Shown: positions 34,873-44,395, counted from the stretch's first letter. The stretch: DNA of 64,000 nucleotides from Reyranella sp. (GCF_004297265.1 NZ_SCUT01000040.1:146844-210843), one strand, 5' to 3'. Numbers and translations are program-made. Notes: generated by a model not told the origin, from the sequence alone.

Positions 34873-35739
34873 ATGACGCCCACCCAGCTCCGCGCCTTCC
34901 ACCTCGTGGCCGAGGCCGGCTCCTTCTCCGCCGCCGCCCGCGCCTCCGGTCTCAGCCAGCCCAACCTTTCGGGCCAGGTGACGGCCCTGGAGAAGGCCTA
35001 CGGAGTCCGCCTGTTCGACCGGCGCGGCCGCAGCGTGACGCCGACCGAGACCGGCCGTCAGCTCCACGGCGTTACGACGCGCCTGTTCGCCCTTCAGGAC
35101 GAAGCGCAGGCCCTGCTCCAGGGCGAACAGGCCCTGACGCGCGGCCATCTCCGCATCGCCGCCGACTCCGCGCACCATGTCGTGCCGATCATGGCCGCGC
35201 TGCGCCAAAGGGCCGGCGGGCTCACCTTCGCACTCTCGATCGACAATTCGGCCGTCGTATTGGAGCGCCTGCTGCGCCACGAGGCCGATGTCGCGGTGAT
35301 GGCCAAGAGCCTCTCCGATCCGCGCCTGCACGCCGTTCGGTTGCGCACCGACCGGCTGGTCCTGTTCGCGCCGGCCAGCCATGCCCTCGGCAAACGCGGC
35401 CGCACGCCCCTCTCGGCACTGGCCGGCCAGGAGCTGGTGCTGCGCGAGCGCGGGTCGATCACGCGCGAAGTGCTTGAACAGGCGATGGCAGCCGCCGATA
35501 TCAGGCCGGCGTCGATCGTCGAGGTGCAGACCCGCGAAGGCGTGCGCGAGGCGGTTGCGGCCGGGTTCGGCGTCGGCGCGGTGTTCGCGAGCGAACTCGG
35601 CGAGGATCGCCGTTTCCGCCGCATCACCATCACCGATCAGGATCTGGCGGTCGCGGAATATGCCGTGTGCCTGCAGGAGCGTCGGAGGGTCGCGCTCGTT
35701 CGTGCTTTCATGGACGAAGCGACGAAACTTGCGTCGTAA
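34873..35739 (+). CDS. LysR family regulator of the phosphonate operon
   Basis: A 288-residue LysR-type regulator. The helix-turn-helix lies at about 5-60 (LRAFHLVAEAGSFSAAARA, then SQPNLSGQVTALEK), and a periplasmic-binding-protein-like effector domain runs from about 90 to 285. An ATG at 34852 is in frame but falls within the operator dyad, so 34873 is used. Divergent arrangement with phnW-phnA-phnY strongly suggests that it activates this operon in response to AEP or a pathway intermediate, independently of phosphate starvation. The ligand is inferred only. Confidence 0.88.
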   Translation: MTPTQLRAFHLVAEAGSFSAAARASGLSQPNLSGQVTALEKAYGVRLFDRRGRSVTPTETGRQLHGVTTRLFALQDEAQALLQGEQALTRGHLRIAADSAHHVVPIMAALRQRAGGLTFALSIDNSAVVLERLLRHEADVAVMAKSLSDPRLHAVRLRTDRLVLFAPASHALGKRGRTPLSALAGQELVLRERGSITREVLEQAMAAADIRPASIVEVQTREGVREAVAAGFGVGAVFASELGEDRRFRRITITDQDLAVAEYAVCLQERRRVALVRAFMDEATKLAS

Positions 35740-35744
35740 CAAAA

Positions 35745-35762
35745 CTGTCAAAAAACTTTCGT
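35745..35762 (+). promoter_or_regulatory. Possible Pho box before the Na/Pi transporter gene
   Basis: CTGTCAA-AAAA-CTTTCGT has the two 7-base half-sites and the 4-base spacer of a PhoB-binding site, and matches the classical CTGTCAT-AAAA-CTGTCAT at 15 of 18 positions. It lies 33 bases before the transporter ATG. A good -10 element at the usual distance of about 10 bases was not found, so the site is tentative. Confidence 0.45.
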
Positions 35763-35794
35763 CATCGGACAACGAGGCGTAGGATTCCGCAATC

Positions 35795-37480
35795 ATGAAT
35801 GGCGTCGACACGATCCTGAATATCCTCGGCAGCGTCTGCCTGCTGCTGTGGGGCGTGCGCATGGTGCGCACGGGATTGACGCGCGCCTTCGGCGCTTCGC
35901 TGCGCCGTGCCATCGGCGCCTGCTCGCGCAACCGCGTCTCGGCCTTCGCGGGCGGCGTCGTGCTGACCGGCGTTCTGCAGTCCAGCACCGCCACCGCCCT
36001 GCTGCTCGCCTCCTTCGCCGGGCGCGGGCTGATCTCGCTCTCGATCGGCCTCGCGGTGATGCTGGGCGCCAATGTCGGCACGACGCTGACGGCGCAAATC
36101 CTCTCCTTCCCGCTCGGCTGGATCTCGCCGCTGATGATCGCGGGCGGCGTCATCGCCTTCCTGTCGAACAGTTCGGACCGGGCGCGTCATCTCGGCAGGG
36201 TCGCCATCGGCCTCGGCCTGATGCTGCTGTCGCTGCACCTCCTGGAAGCCGCCGCCCTCCCGCTGCGTTCCGCCCCGGCCTTCGTGGCCGTACTGGAAGG
36301 CCTGCAGGACGAGTATGTCATGGCCGTTCTGGTTGCCACAGGCGCCACCTGGCTGATCCATTCCAGCCTGTCGACGGTGCTGCTGGTCATGTCGTTTGCC
36401 GCGAGCGGCATCATCGATCCGAAGCTCGGCATGGCGATGGTGATCGGCGCCAATATCGGCGGCGCGGTCGCCCCCTACTTCGACCAAGCCTCCACCGATG
36501 TCGAGGCACGGCGCCTGCCGCTCGGCAACCTCATCACGCGTGTGGCAGTCGGCCTCGCGCTGCTGCCGTTCCTCGGCCACCTTCACCAGTGGCTGTTGAT
36601 GATCGATCCGGCGCCCGGCCGCCTGCTGGTCAACTTCCACACGGCCTTCAGCGTGATCGCCGGCATCGTCTTCCTGCCGCTGACCGATCCGATGGCCGCG
36701 CTGTGCCGACGCCTGGTGCCCGACCGGCCGCAGACCGACGACCCCGGCAAGCCGCGCAGCCTCGACCCCAACGTGCTCGACACGCCGGCCGAAGCGCTGG
36801 GCTGTGCCATGCGCGAGACGCTCAATCTCGGTGACCGGGTCGCCGACATGCTGCGCCAGACGATGGAGGTGTTCGAGAAAAACGACGCCCGCGCGATGAA
36901 GGCGATCGAGGCGGCAGACGATGCCGTCGACAGCCTCTACGAGGCGATCAAGCTCTATCTGATCCAGACCTCGCGCACGGAACTGGGCGAAGAGGACGGC
37001 AAGCGCTACGTCGAGATCCTGACCTTCGTCACCAACCTCGAACATGCCGGCGACATCATCGACAAGAACCTGATGGAACTCGCCGCCAAGAAGATCAAGA
37101 ACCGCTACGCCTTCTCGACCGAGGGCACGGCGGAGCTGCGCGCCTTCCACGCCCGCGTGCTCGACAATCTGCGGCTGGCGCTGAACGTCTTCACGACCCG
37201 CGACATCACCCTTGCCCGCCGGCTGGTGGCCGAAAAGGCGGCGATCCGTGAGGCCGAGGCGCACGCCGCCGACAGCCACTATGCACGTCTGCGCGAAGGC
37301 CGGCCGGAATCGATCGAGACCAGCTCGATCCACATGGACGTGATCCGCGACCTGAAGCGCATCAACGGCCACTTCACAACCGTGGCCTATCCGATCCTCG
37401 AGGCCGCCGGCGAACTGGCCGAGACTCGCCTCAAGACGACGACGGATCAGCCCCTGATCCGCAGCCCGCTCGGATCGTAG
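35795..37480 (+). CDS. Na/Pi cotransporter family protein with PhoU-like domain
   Basis: A 561-residue inner-membrane protein of the NptA/YjbB group. The membrane half (about 1-320) contains the two inverted repeats of the family, each with its QSS/SS signature (QSSTATALL near 62-70 and IHSSLSTVLL near 188-197). Residues about 345-555 form a helical PhoU-like domain. In Escherichia coli the YjbB homologue promotes phosphate export; others import. Directly after the lysR-phnWAY unit and behind a possible Pho box, it may balance phosphate released by PhnA. Its last 34 bases overlap the 3' end of the opposed dehydrogenase gene. Confidence 0.88.
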   Translation: MNGVDTILNILGSVCLLLWGVRMVRTGLTRAFGASLRRAIGACSRNRVSAFAGGVVLTGVLQSSTATALLLASFAGRGLISLSIGLAVMLGANVGTTLTAQILSFPLGWISPLMIAGGVIAFLSNSSDRARHLGRVAIGLGLMLLSLHLLEAAALPLRSAPAFVAVLEGLQDEYVMAVLVATGATWLIHSSLSTVLLVMSFAASGIIDPKLGMAMVIGANIGGAVAPYFDQASTDVEARRLPLGNLITRVAVGLALLPFLGHLHQWLLMIDPAPGRLLVNFHTAFSVIAGIVFLPLTDPMAALCRRLVPDRPQTDDPGKPRSLDPNVLDTPAEALGCAMRETLNLGDRVADMLRQTMEVFEKNDARAMKAIEAADDAVDSLYEAIKLYLIQTSRTELGEEDGKRYVEILTFVTNLEHAGDIIDKNLMELAAKKIKNRYAFSTEGTAELRAFHARVLDNLRLALNVFTTRDITLARRLVAEKAAIREAEAHAADSHYARLREGRPESIETSSIHMDVIRDLKRINGHFTTVAYPILEAAGELAETRLKTTTDQPLIRSPLGS

Positions 37481-39918
37481 GGCGCGCGCAGCGAGACCCT
37501 CGCTGCGTGCCGCTTGCCGGCCAGATCGACTTCGAAACGGCCGCCTTCCAGCCAGGCCACGTCGATCGCCTCGCCATCGCCGCGCTTCGCGTAGCCAAGG
37601 CCGACCGAGGCGCCGAGCGTGTGGCCGTAGCCTGCCGAGGTGAGATCGCCGACCGGCCTGCCGTCCCGCAGCAGCGCCTCGCCCCCCCACAGGAGCGGTT
37701 CGCCATCCTCCAGCACGACCGAGACGAGCCGCCGGGCCAGCGGCCTGGCTTTGGCTTCCACGAGTGCCTTCTGGCCGATAAAGCCGCCCGGCTTGCCGAG
37801 GTTCACCGTCCAGCCGAGGCCCGCCTGGAAGGGCGTGTCGTCGGGCGTCAGCTCGCGGCCCCAGGCGCGGTAGCCCTTCTCCAGGCGCAGCGTCTCGATG
37901 GCGTAGTAGCCGGCATCGCGCAGGCCGAGTCCAGCGCCCGCCTCGTGCAGCGTCTCGAACACCGTGACGGCGAATTCGACGGGCACGTAGAGTTCCCATC
38001 CCAGCTCGCCCATGTAGGTCCGGCGCGAAGCCAGGACCGTGGCGTAGCCGATGCCGATCTCGCGGATCGTCGCGAAGGGAAAGCCTTCGTTCGAGAGGTC
38101 GGCCCGGCTCACCTTCTGGAGCAGCGCGCGGCTCTTCGGTCCCATGACGGAGAGCACGGTCCAGCCCGACGTCACGTCGGTCAGGATGGCGTGGGCGTCC
38201 GCCGGCATGTGCCGGCCCAGCCAATCCATGTCGCGGACTGGCTGGGCGGAGCCTGTGATGACCAGGAACTTGTCGCGCGCCAGCCGGGCGACGGTGACGT
38301 CGCTCTCGAAGGTGCCGCGCTCGTTCAGCACACCGGTATAGACGGTGCGGCCGACCGGTACGGCGACGTCGTTGGCGCACAGGCGCTGCAGCACGGCCTC
38401 GGCATCGCGGCCCTGCACCAGCAGCTTGCCGAACGAGGTCTCGTCGGTAATCGTCACGTCTTCGCGCGTCGCGCGGTGCTCGGCGGCGACCGCATCGAAC
38501 CAACCGCCTGGGGCGCCGCGGCCCCAGCCATAACGCATCTCGGGCGCCTTGCCTTCGCCCGCGAACCAGTTGGGCCGCTCCCAGCCCATCTTGTTGCCGA
38601 ACCAGGCGCCGCGCGCCTTGAGGCGGTCGTAGAGCGGCGAGCGGCGGAACGGGCGGCCGCTCTCCTGCTCGCGCTGCGGCCACGGCATCTTGTAGTGCAG
38701 GCCCAGCGTCTCGGCGACCCGGCTGCGCAGCCAGGCATCATTGCCGTGGAAGCCCGCGAAGCGCCTTATGTCGACCGGCCAGAGGTCCATCGTCGGTTCG
38801 CCCGCGACGATCCATTCCGCCAGTGCCATGCCGGCGCCGCCCGAACTCGCAATGCCCATGGAGTTGAACCCGGCGCCGACGTAGAAGCCGCGCAGCTGCG
38901 GCGCCTCGCCGAGAATGTAGTTCATGTCCGGCGTGAAGCTTTCGGGCCCGTTCATGAAGGTCTTGATGCCGGTCTTCTCGAGCGACGGCACGCGGATCAG
39001 CGCATTGTCCATCAGGATCTGGAACTGGTCCCAGTCGTCGGGGAGCATCCCGAACTCGAAATCGTCGGGGATGACGTCCTTGTTCCAGGGCTTGGCCTCG
39101 GGCTCGAAGCCGCCCATCAGCAGGCCGCCGACCTCTTCCTTGAAATAGATGTAGCCGTCGGGATCGCGCATGACCGGCAGGTCGCGCGGCACGTTCTCCA
39201 TCTTCTCCGTGACGATGTACATGTGCTCGCAGGAATAGAGCGGCACCGTCACGCCGACCATGCGGCCGAGCTGGCGTGCCCACTGGCCACCGCAATTGAC
39301 GACGATCTCGGCCTTGATTGGGCCTTCCGTCGTTTGCACGCCGGTGACGCGCGGCCCCGATGGGCCGTCCTCGGTGTCGATCGCCGTGACGCGCACCTTC
39401 TCGAGGATGCGGACGCCGCCGTTGCGCGCGCCCTTGGCCAGGGACTGCGTGATGTCGGCCGGGTTGGCCTTGCCGTCGCCCGGCAGCCACACCGCGCCGA
39501 CGAGATCGTCGGTGCGCATGATCGGATACTTGTCGCCGGCTTGTTGCGGCGTCAGCGGCTCGCAGACGACACCCTGCGCATTGGCCATGGCGGCGGAGCG
39601 GCGCAGCAGGGTCATGCGCTCCTCGGTGCGCGCCACGATGAGCGATCCGGATTCCTTCCAGCCAGTGGCGAGACCGGTTTCGGCCTCGAGCTTCGAATAG
39701 AGCTCGGTGCTGTAGCGGATCAGCCGCGTCAGGTTTTGGACGCTGCGCAACTGGCCCACGAGGCCGGCCGCATGCCAGGTCGTGCCGCCGCTCAGCCGCC
39801 CCTGCTCCAGCAGCACGATGTCCTTCCAGCCGTGCTTGGCGAGGTGATAGGCGGTCGAGCAGCCCATGATGCCGCCGCCGATGATGACGACGCGGGCCTG
39901 GGTTGGAAACGCGGCCAT
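37447..39918 (-). CDS. Dimethylglycine/sarcosine dehydrogenase-like FAD-GcvT protein
   Basis: An 823-residue two-domain enzyme. Residues about 8-400 form an FAD oxidoreductase of the DAO type (VVIIGGGIMGCSTAYHL at 10-26), and SGGTTWHAAGL holds His49, equivalent to the His that binds FAD covalently in dimethylglycine dehydrogenase. The C-terminal half (about 430-820) is a GcvT/aminomethyltransferase fold (VMGPKSRALL, YMGELGWELYVP, RLEKGYRAWGREL) that transfers the released one-carbon unit to tetrahydrofolate. It should demethylate an N-methyl amino acid such as sarcosine or dimethylglycine. Its start overlaps the Fe-ADH stop by one base (TGATG), and it ends the eight-gene operon. Confidence 0.88.
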   Translation of the reverse strand: MAAFPTQARVVIIGGGIMGCSTAYHLAKHGWKDIVLLEQGRLSGGTTWHAAGLVGQLRSVQNLTRLIRYSTELYSKLEAETGLATGWKESGSLIVARTEERMTLLRRSAAMANAQGVVCEPLTPQQAGDKYPIMRTDDLVGAVWLPGDGKANPADITQSLAKGARNGGVRILEKVRVTAIDTEDGPSGPRVTGVQTTEGPIKAEIVVNCGGQWARQLGRMVGVTVPLYSCEHMYIVTEKMENVPRDLPVMRDPDGYIYFKEEVGGLLMGGFEPEAKPWNKDVIPDDFEFGMLPDDWDQFQILMDNALIRVPSLEKTGIKTFMNGPESFTPDMNYILGEAPQLRGFYVGAGFNSMGIASSGGAGMALAEWIVAGEPTMDLWPVDIRRFAGFHGNDAWLRSRVAETLGLHYKMPWPQREQESGRPFRRSPLYDRLKARGAWFGNKMGWERPNWFAGEGKAPEMRYGWGRGAPGGWFDAVAAEHRATREDVTITDETSFGKLLVQGRDAEAVLQRLCANDVAVPVGRTVYTGVLNERGTFESDVTVARLARDKFLVITGSAQPVRDMDWLGRHMPADAHAILTDVTSGWTVLSVMGPKSRALLQKVSRADLSNEGFPFATIREIGIGYATVLASRRTYMGELGWELYVPVEFAVTVFETLHEAGAGLGLRDAGYYAIETLRLEKGYRAWGRELTPDDTPFQAGLGWTVNLGKPGGFIGQKALVEAKARPLARRLVSVVLEDGEPLLWGGEALLRDGRPVGDLTSAGYGHTLGASVGLGYAKRGDGEAIDVAWLEGGRFEVDLAGKRHAARVSLRAPYDPSGLRIRG

Positions 39919-41090
39919 CAGAGCCTCCCTGCGACGGCGGCCTCGTACATCCTGCGCATCTCCGGCACGCCGGCCTTGACCGGGTTGCCGCCGGCCGTCG
40001 GATCGACCGCGGCCATCTCCGAGAATTTTTCGAGATGCTCGGCCTTCACGCCGAGCTCGGCCAGCGTATGGGGAATGCCCGCTTCACGCCGCAGGTCGAG
40101 CGTCCACTGCTGGAAGCCCTCGAAGGTCGGCGTGCGAAGGTTGAGCCAGCGCGCCAGGCGCACGATCTTGTCCTCGATGGCCGCACGATTGAACTGGATC
40201 ACGTAGGGCATGACGACGGCATTCGTCAGCCCATGATGCGTATCCAGAACGGCCCCCACCGGATGCGACAGCGCATGGATGGCCCCCAGTCCCTTCTGGA
40301 AGGCCGTCGAGCCCATCTGCGACGCTGCCAGCATATGCCCGCGGGCCTCGATATCGCGGCCGTCTCTGACCGCGCGGGCGAGGTTCTCCTTCACCAGTCG
40401 CATGCCCTCGACGGCGATACCCTCGGCATAGGGGTGGTAACCCGGTGCACAATAAGCCTCCAGGCAATGGCAGAAGGCATCCATGCCGGTGCCTGCTGTC
40501 AGCCTAGCCGGCAAGCCGATCGTCAGCTCCGGGTCGGCGATCACGAGCTGCGGCATCATTTTCGGATGAAAGATGATCTTCTTCGTCTTGGTCGCGGGAT
40601 CGGTGATCACCACCGCTCGGCCCGTCTCCGAACCGGTGCCGGCCGTGGTCGGTACGGCGATCGACGGACAGATGCCGGCCGGATTGGCGCGCGTGTACCA
40701 GTCGCCGACATCCTCGAAATCCCATAGGGGTCGCGTTTGACCCGCCATGAAGGCAACGGCCTTGCCGGTATCGATGCCTGACCCGCCGCCCCAGGCGATG
40801 ACGCCGTCATGCTTGCCCGCCCGCAGCACACGGACGCCGGCCTCGACATTGGCCAGCACCGGGTTGGGCTTTACGTCGCTGAACACCGCAACCTCGATGC
40901 CCGCCTTGCGCAGCGACAGGGTCGCGCTGGAGACCATCGAGAGCCTCGCCAGGCCCGGATCGGTAACCAGCAGCGGCCGCCGGAGCCCGACCTCCTTGCA
41001 GGCATCGGCAAGTTCGCGGATGCGGCCGGCGCCGAAGCGGATCGAGGTCGGGAAGTTCCAGTTGCCGAAGAGCGGCATCGCGGACGACAT
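39918..41090 (-). CDS. Iron-containing alcohol dehydrogenase
   Basis: A 390-residue type III alcohol dehydrogenase. The nucleotide site GGGSGIDTGKAVA lies near 95-107, PTTAGTGSETG near 142-152, and the metal ligands are in GTGMDAFCHCLEAY (Asp and His) and GAIHALSHPVGAVLDTHHG (two His). It should interconvert an aldehyde or ketone and an alcohol with NAD(P). Both ends are translationally coupled: TGATG junctions of one base with the GS-like gene before it and the GcvT dehydrogenase after it. This implies a fixed-ratio role in the same pathway, possibly handling an aldehyde from amine breakdown. Confidence 0.88.
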   Translation of the reverse strand: MSSAMPLFGNWNFPTSIRFGAGRIRELADACKEVGLRRPLLVTDPGLARLSMVSSATLSLRKAGIEVAVFSDVKPNPVLANVEAGVRVLRAGKHDGVIAWGGGSGIDTGKAVAFMAGQTRPLWDFEDVGDWYTRANPAGICPSIAVPTTAGTGSETGRAVVITDPATKTKKIIFHPKMMPQLVIADPELTIGLPARLTAGTGMDAFCHCLEAYCAPGYHPYAEGIAVEGMRLVKENLARAVRDGRDIEARGHMLAASQMGSTAFQKGLGAIHALSHPVGAVLDTHHGLTNAVVMPYVIQFNRAAIEDKIVRLARWLNLRTPTFEGFQQWTLDLRREAGIPHTLAELGVKAEHLEKFSEMAAVDPTAGGNPVKAGVPEMRRMYEAAVAGRL

Positions 41091-42454
41091 CAGATGATTT
41101 CCATGTAGCGGTCGAGTTCCCAATCCGTGATGGCCTTGCGGAACTCACGCTCTTCCCACTCGCGTGTTGCGGAATAATGATCGACGAAGGCGTCGCCGAA
41201 GAGATTACGTGCCGGCTTCGAGGTCTTGAGCCGGCCGGCCGCCTCCATGAGCGTCCGCGGCAGCTGCGACTTGGCCGGGTGCTTCTTCTCGTAGGAATTG
41301 CCCGTGACGGGCTCGCCGGGATCGATGTCGTTCTCGATGCCCCACAGGCCCGAACCGATGGCGGCGGCGATCGCGAGGTAGGGATTGGCATCGGCGGCGG
41401 CGACGCGATACTCGACGCGGGTCGACTTGGCCGAGCCCGGGATCACGCGCAGCGACGTCGTGCGGTTTTCGACGCCCCACGTCGAGGCGGTCGGCGCCCA
41501 GAAGCCCGGGATCAGGCGGCGATAGGAGTTCACGTTCGAGGCGACCATGCCCAGCAGCTCCGGCATCAGCGCCGCCTGGCCGCCGACGAACTGCCGCATC
41601 GTCCGGCTCATGCGATACGGCGCCTTCTCGTCGAAGAAGACAGGCTTGCCGCCCTTCCACAGCGACATATGCATGTGGCCACCGCAGCCCGGCCAGTCCT
41701 TCGACCACTTGGCCATGAAGGTGGCGAGCCAGCCGCGTTTCTGCGCCAGCACCTTGGTGAAGATCTTGAACAAGGCGGCCTTGTCGGTGGCTGCGAGCGC
41801 ATCGTCGACCCGGAGCGCCGCCTCGAGGACGCCGGCGCCGGTCTCCGTGTGGAGACCCTCGATGCCCATGTCCATCGCCTCGCACAGGGCGAGCAGGTCG
41901 CGGTACCAGTCGGACAGGACCGAATTGCGCAGGACCGAGTAGCCGAAGAAGCCGGGCGAGATCGGCTTCAGGTTCCGGTAGCCCTTCTCGCGGATCGATT
42001 CCGGTGTCTCGGCGAAGACGAAGAATTCGTATTCGAAGCCGACCTTGACCTCGAAGCCGAGCTTCTGCGCGCGCTCCAGCACTCGACGCAGGGTGCCGCG
42101 TGGACAGATCTCCTCCGCCGTTCCGACGAACTCGCAGAGGAAAAACAGGTTGCCGGGCTCCGTCGCGATCTCGCGGCAGGTCTCCGGCAGGATGCGGACA
42201 TTGGCGTCGGGATAGCCCGTATGCCAGCCCGTGTAGGTGACGTTGTCGTAGAGCTGGTCGTTCATGTCCCAGCCCAGCACCACGTCGCAGAAGCCGAAGC
42301 CTCCCTCGAGGGCGGAGCGGAACTTGTCGACGTGGATGTACTTGCCGCGAAGGATGCCGTCGATGTCGTGGACGCCCACTTTCACGTGGGTGAGCCCCCG
42401 CTGCTTGACGATCTTCAGTGCGTCGGCAGCCGTCTTGACCTGTCGCGGTTCCAT
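41090..42454 (-). CDS. Glutamine synthetase-like gamma-glutamyl ligase
   Basis: A 454-residue GS-family protein whose ATP/glutamate machinery is intact: VGFEYEFFVF, HTETGAGVLEAAL, GCGGHMHMSLW, NRTTSLRVIPGS and VEYRVAAADANPYLA. The rest is unlike nitrogen-assimilation GlnA: no adenylylation site was recognised, and its place inside a catabolic operon suggests a ligase that attaches glutamate to an amine (as in PuuA, or the methylamine-, ethanolamine- and isopropylamine-specific enzymes). ATG at 42454 has GAGGGGAG about six bases ahead. Its stop overlaps the Fe-ADH start by one base. Confidence 0.85.
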   Translation of the reverse strand: MEPRQVKTAADALKIVKQRGLTHVKVGVHDIDGILRGKYIHVDKFRSALEGGFGFCDVVLGWDMNDQLYDNVTYTGWHTGYPDANVRILPETCREIATEPGNLFFLCEFVGTAEEICPRGTLRRVLERAQKLGFEVKVGFEYEFFVFAETPESIREKGYRNLKPISPGFFGYSVLRNSVLSDWYRDLLALCEAMDMGIEGLHTETGAGVLEAALRVDDALAATDKAALFKIFTKVLAQKRGWLATFMAKWSKDWPGCGGHMHMSLWKGGKPVFFDEKAPYRMSRTMRQFVGGQAALMPELLGMVASNVNSYRRLIPGFWAPTASTWGVENRTTSLRVIPGSAKSTRVEYRVAAADANPYLAIAAAIGSGLWGIENDIDPGEPVTGNSYEKKHPAKSQLPRTLMEAAGRLKTSKPARNLFGDAFVDHYSATREWEEREFRKAITDWELDRYMEII

Positions 42455-42482
42455 CCAACTCCCCTCGTTACCCCGCGGCAGA

Positions 42483-43787
42483 CTAGCTGCTGAGGTAGCG
42501 GGGAAGCCAGAGGGCAATGTCGGGGAATACGGCGATCGCCATCGTGAAGAGAACCATGATCGCGAGGAAGGGCAAGGTCACGCGGGCGATATAGCCCAGC
42601 CCGTCCTCGGTCAGCCCCTGGATCACGAACAGGTTGAAGCCGACAGGCGGCGTGATCTGCGCCATCTCGACGACCAGGACGAGAAAGACACCAAACCAGA
42701 TCGGATCGAAGCCGGCGTTCTTCACGATCGGCATGACGATCGGCAGGGTCATCACGATCATGCTGAAGCCGTCGAGGAAGCAGCCGAGGATCAGGTAGAA
42801 GACGATCAGGGCCACGATCAGCATGAACGATGAAAGACCGAGGCTGCTCACGAACTCGGCGACGGCCGCCGGAATGCCGAGGAAGGCCGCGGCGCTGCCC
42901 AGGATCGACGCACCCAGCACGATCAGGGCGATCATGGCGCAGGTCTGCACCGAGCCGATGGCGATGGCCTTCAGCGCGGGCACCGACAGTTCGCGCTGGA
43001 TGCCAGCCACCACGAGCGCCCCCAGCACGCCGACGGCCGCGGCCTCCGACGGTGTCGCGAGGCCGCCATACATCGAACCCAGCACGCACAGGATCAGGAA
43101 CACCGCCGGTCCCAGTTCTCGGATCGAGGTCAGGAACTCCGCCGCGCTGGCGATGCGCACCTTGCGCTCCGCCTCGGGCACGAGTTCGGGCTTCAGCGCG
43201 GTGTTGATCATGATCCAGCCCATGAAGCAGCCCGCCAGCAGGAAGCCGGGGATGAAGCCCGCCGTGAAGAGCTTGGCGATCGAGACGTCGCCCAGGACGC
43301 CATAGATGATCATGATGTTGGAGGGCGGAATCAGGAAACCCAAGGTCCCTGCCCCGGCCAGCGAGCCCACGGCGACATCCTTCGAATAGCCGCGCTTCAG
43401 GAGTTCCGTCAGCGAGATGCGGCCTACCACCTGGGTCGTCGCCGCCGACGAGCCCGAGATGGCGGCGAAGATCGTGCAGCCGATGACGTTCACGTGCAGC
43501 AGCCTGCCCGGGAGCATCGCTGCCCACGGCGACAGCCCGCTGAACAGCGTTTGCGACAGCCGCGTCCGGAACAGGATCTCCCCCATGATGATGAACAGCG
43601 GCAGGGCCAGAAGTTCCTGCGTGGTCAGGATGTTCCAGGTGTACTGCGCCAGCAGCTTGTCGAGCGGGATGTCGCGGAAGATCGCCAGCAGCACCGTGCC
43701 GGTGACGGCCAGAGTCCAGCCGATCCACAGGCCGCCCGCCAGGAAGGCGAACAGCACGACGAACATGGTGAGGACGACTTCAAGCAT
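42483..43787 (-). CDS. dctM: TRAP transporter large permease
   Basis: A 434-residue membrane protein with about 12 hydrophobic segments, the DctM subunit that carries substrate through the inner membrane driven by the sodium gradient. Family blocks include LALPLFIIMGEIL, SGSSAATTQVVG near 113-124, AGAGTLGFLIPPSNIMIIYG near 147-166 and EMAQITPPVGFNLFVIQG near 375-392. It completes the DctP-DctQ-DctM set with the two genes encoded just upstream (23-base gap). Confidence 0.92.
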   Translation of the reverse strand: MLEVVLTMFVVLFAFLAGGLWIGWTLAVTGTVLLAIFRDIPLDKLLAQYTWNILTTQELLALPLFIIMGEILFRTRLSQTLFSGLSPWAAMLPGRLLHVNVIGCTIFAAISGSSAATTQVVGRISLTELLKRGYSKDVAVGSLAGAGTLGFLIPPSNIMIIYGVLGDVSIAKLFTAGFIPGFLLAGCFMGWIMINTALKPELVPEAERKVRIASAAEFLTSIRELGPAVFLILCVLGSMYGGLATPSEAAAVGVLGALVVAGIQRELSVPALKAIAIGSVQTCAMIALIVLGASILGSAAAFLGIPAAVAEFVSSLGLSSFMLIVALIVFYLILGCFLDGFSMIVMTLPIVMPIVKNAGFDPIWFGVFLVLVVEMAQITPPVGFNLFVIQGLTEDGLGYIARVTLPFLAIMVLFTMAIAVFPDIALWLPRYLSS

Positions 43788-43810
43788 GGGATCTCAACTT
43801 GCGCGAACGA

Positions 43811-44395
43811 CTATTCAGCGACGGAACCGGCGCGCATATTGAGGTCCTCGAGCGGCAGGCCGAACAGGGCCTGGAAGAACCGCGCGATGAACTGCATGAC
43901 CAGCAGACAGATCCCGAACGTCACAAGCGCCTGCGGAATCCAGAGCGGCGTCGCGCTGGAGATCGAGACCTGCTCCGACACGAAGCTGCGCCAGGTGAAG
44001 TTCACCATGGCCAATGCGAGATAGCCGGAGAAGGCGACGCCCAGCGCCGCAAGGACCGTCTCCAACCAGCGCCTTGCCCTCGGCCCGATCCGTGCCAGGA
44101 CGAGGGTGACGCGGATATGGCCGCCGGCCCGGAGCGTCATGGCAGCCCCGAAGGTGAAGGCTGCCGCCATGAGATAGGAACCGTATTCCCAGGCGACGGG
44201 AATGTCGGCCGGCACCCAGGGGAAGATGTCCGAGAGCGCCCGGACGAGGACCTCGCCCAGCATCAGGCAGGTGAGCGCCACCAGGCAGGCGGCGCCCATC
44301 CAGCCATCGAGACGGCCCAGCATGTCGATCCCGTCGAGGAAGGCGCGCAGCACGGGCGGCGCGCCGGCGTTGGGATTGGGGCCGCGGCCGCTCAC
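43811..44395 (-). CDS. dctQ: TRAP transporter small permease
   Basis: A 194-residue DctQ-type subunit with four membrane helices (about 34-52, 70-92, 110-130 and 150-170) and the family segment AWEYGSYLMAAAFTFGAAMTLRAGGHIRV near 68-96 (cited in outline). It supports DctM structurally. Its start overlaps the dctP stop by four bases (ATGA), so the binding protein and the small permease are translationally coupled. Confidence 0.88.
   Translation of the reverse strand: MSGRGPNPNAGAPPVLRAFLDGIDMLGRLDGWMGAACLVALTCLMLGEVLVRALSDIFPWVPADIPVAWEYGSYLMAAAFTFGAAMTLRAGGHIRVTLVLARIGPRARRWLETVLAALGVAFSGYLALAMVNFTWRSFVSEQVSISSATPLWIPQALVTFGICLLVMQFIARFFQALFGLPLEDLNMRAGSVAE

Noticed and set aside
37507..40206. 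899-codon open frame on the plus strand
   Set aside because: It lies opposite the FAD-GcvT dehydrogenase, has no recognisable domain and no ribosome-binding site.
41090..42454. Nitrogen-assimilation glutamine synthetase glnA
   Set aside because: Location in a catabolic operon and the lack of a recognised adenylylation site argue for a gamma-glutamyl ligase instead.
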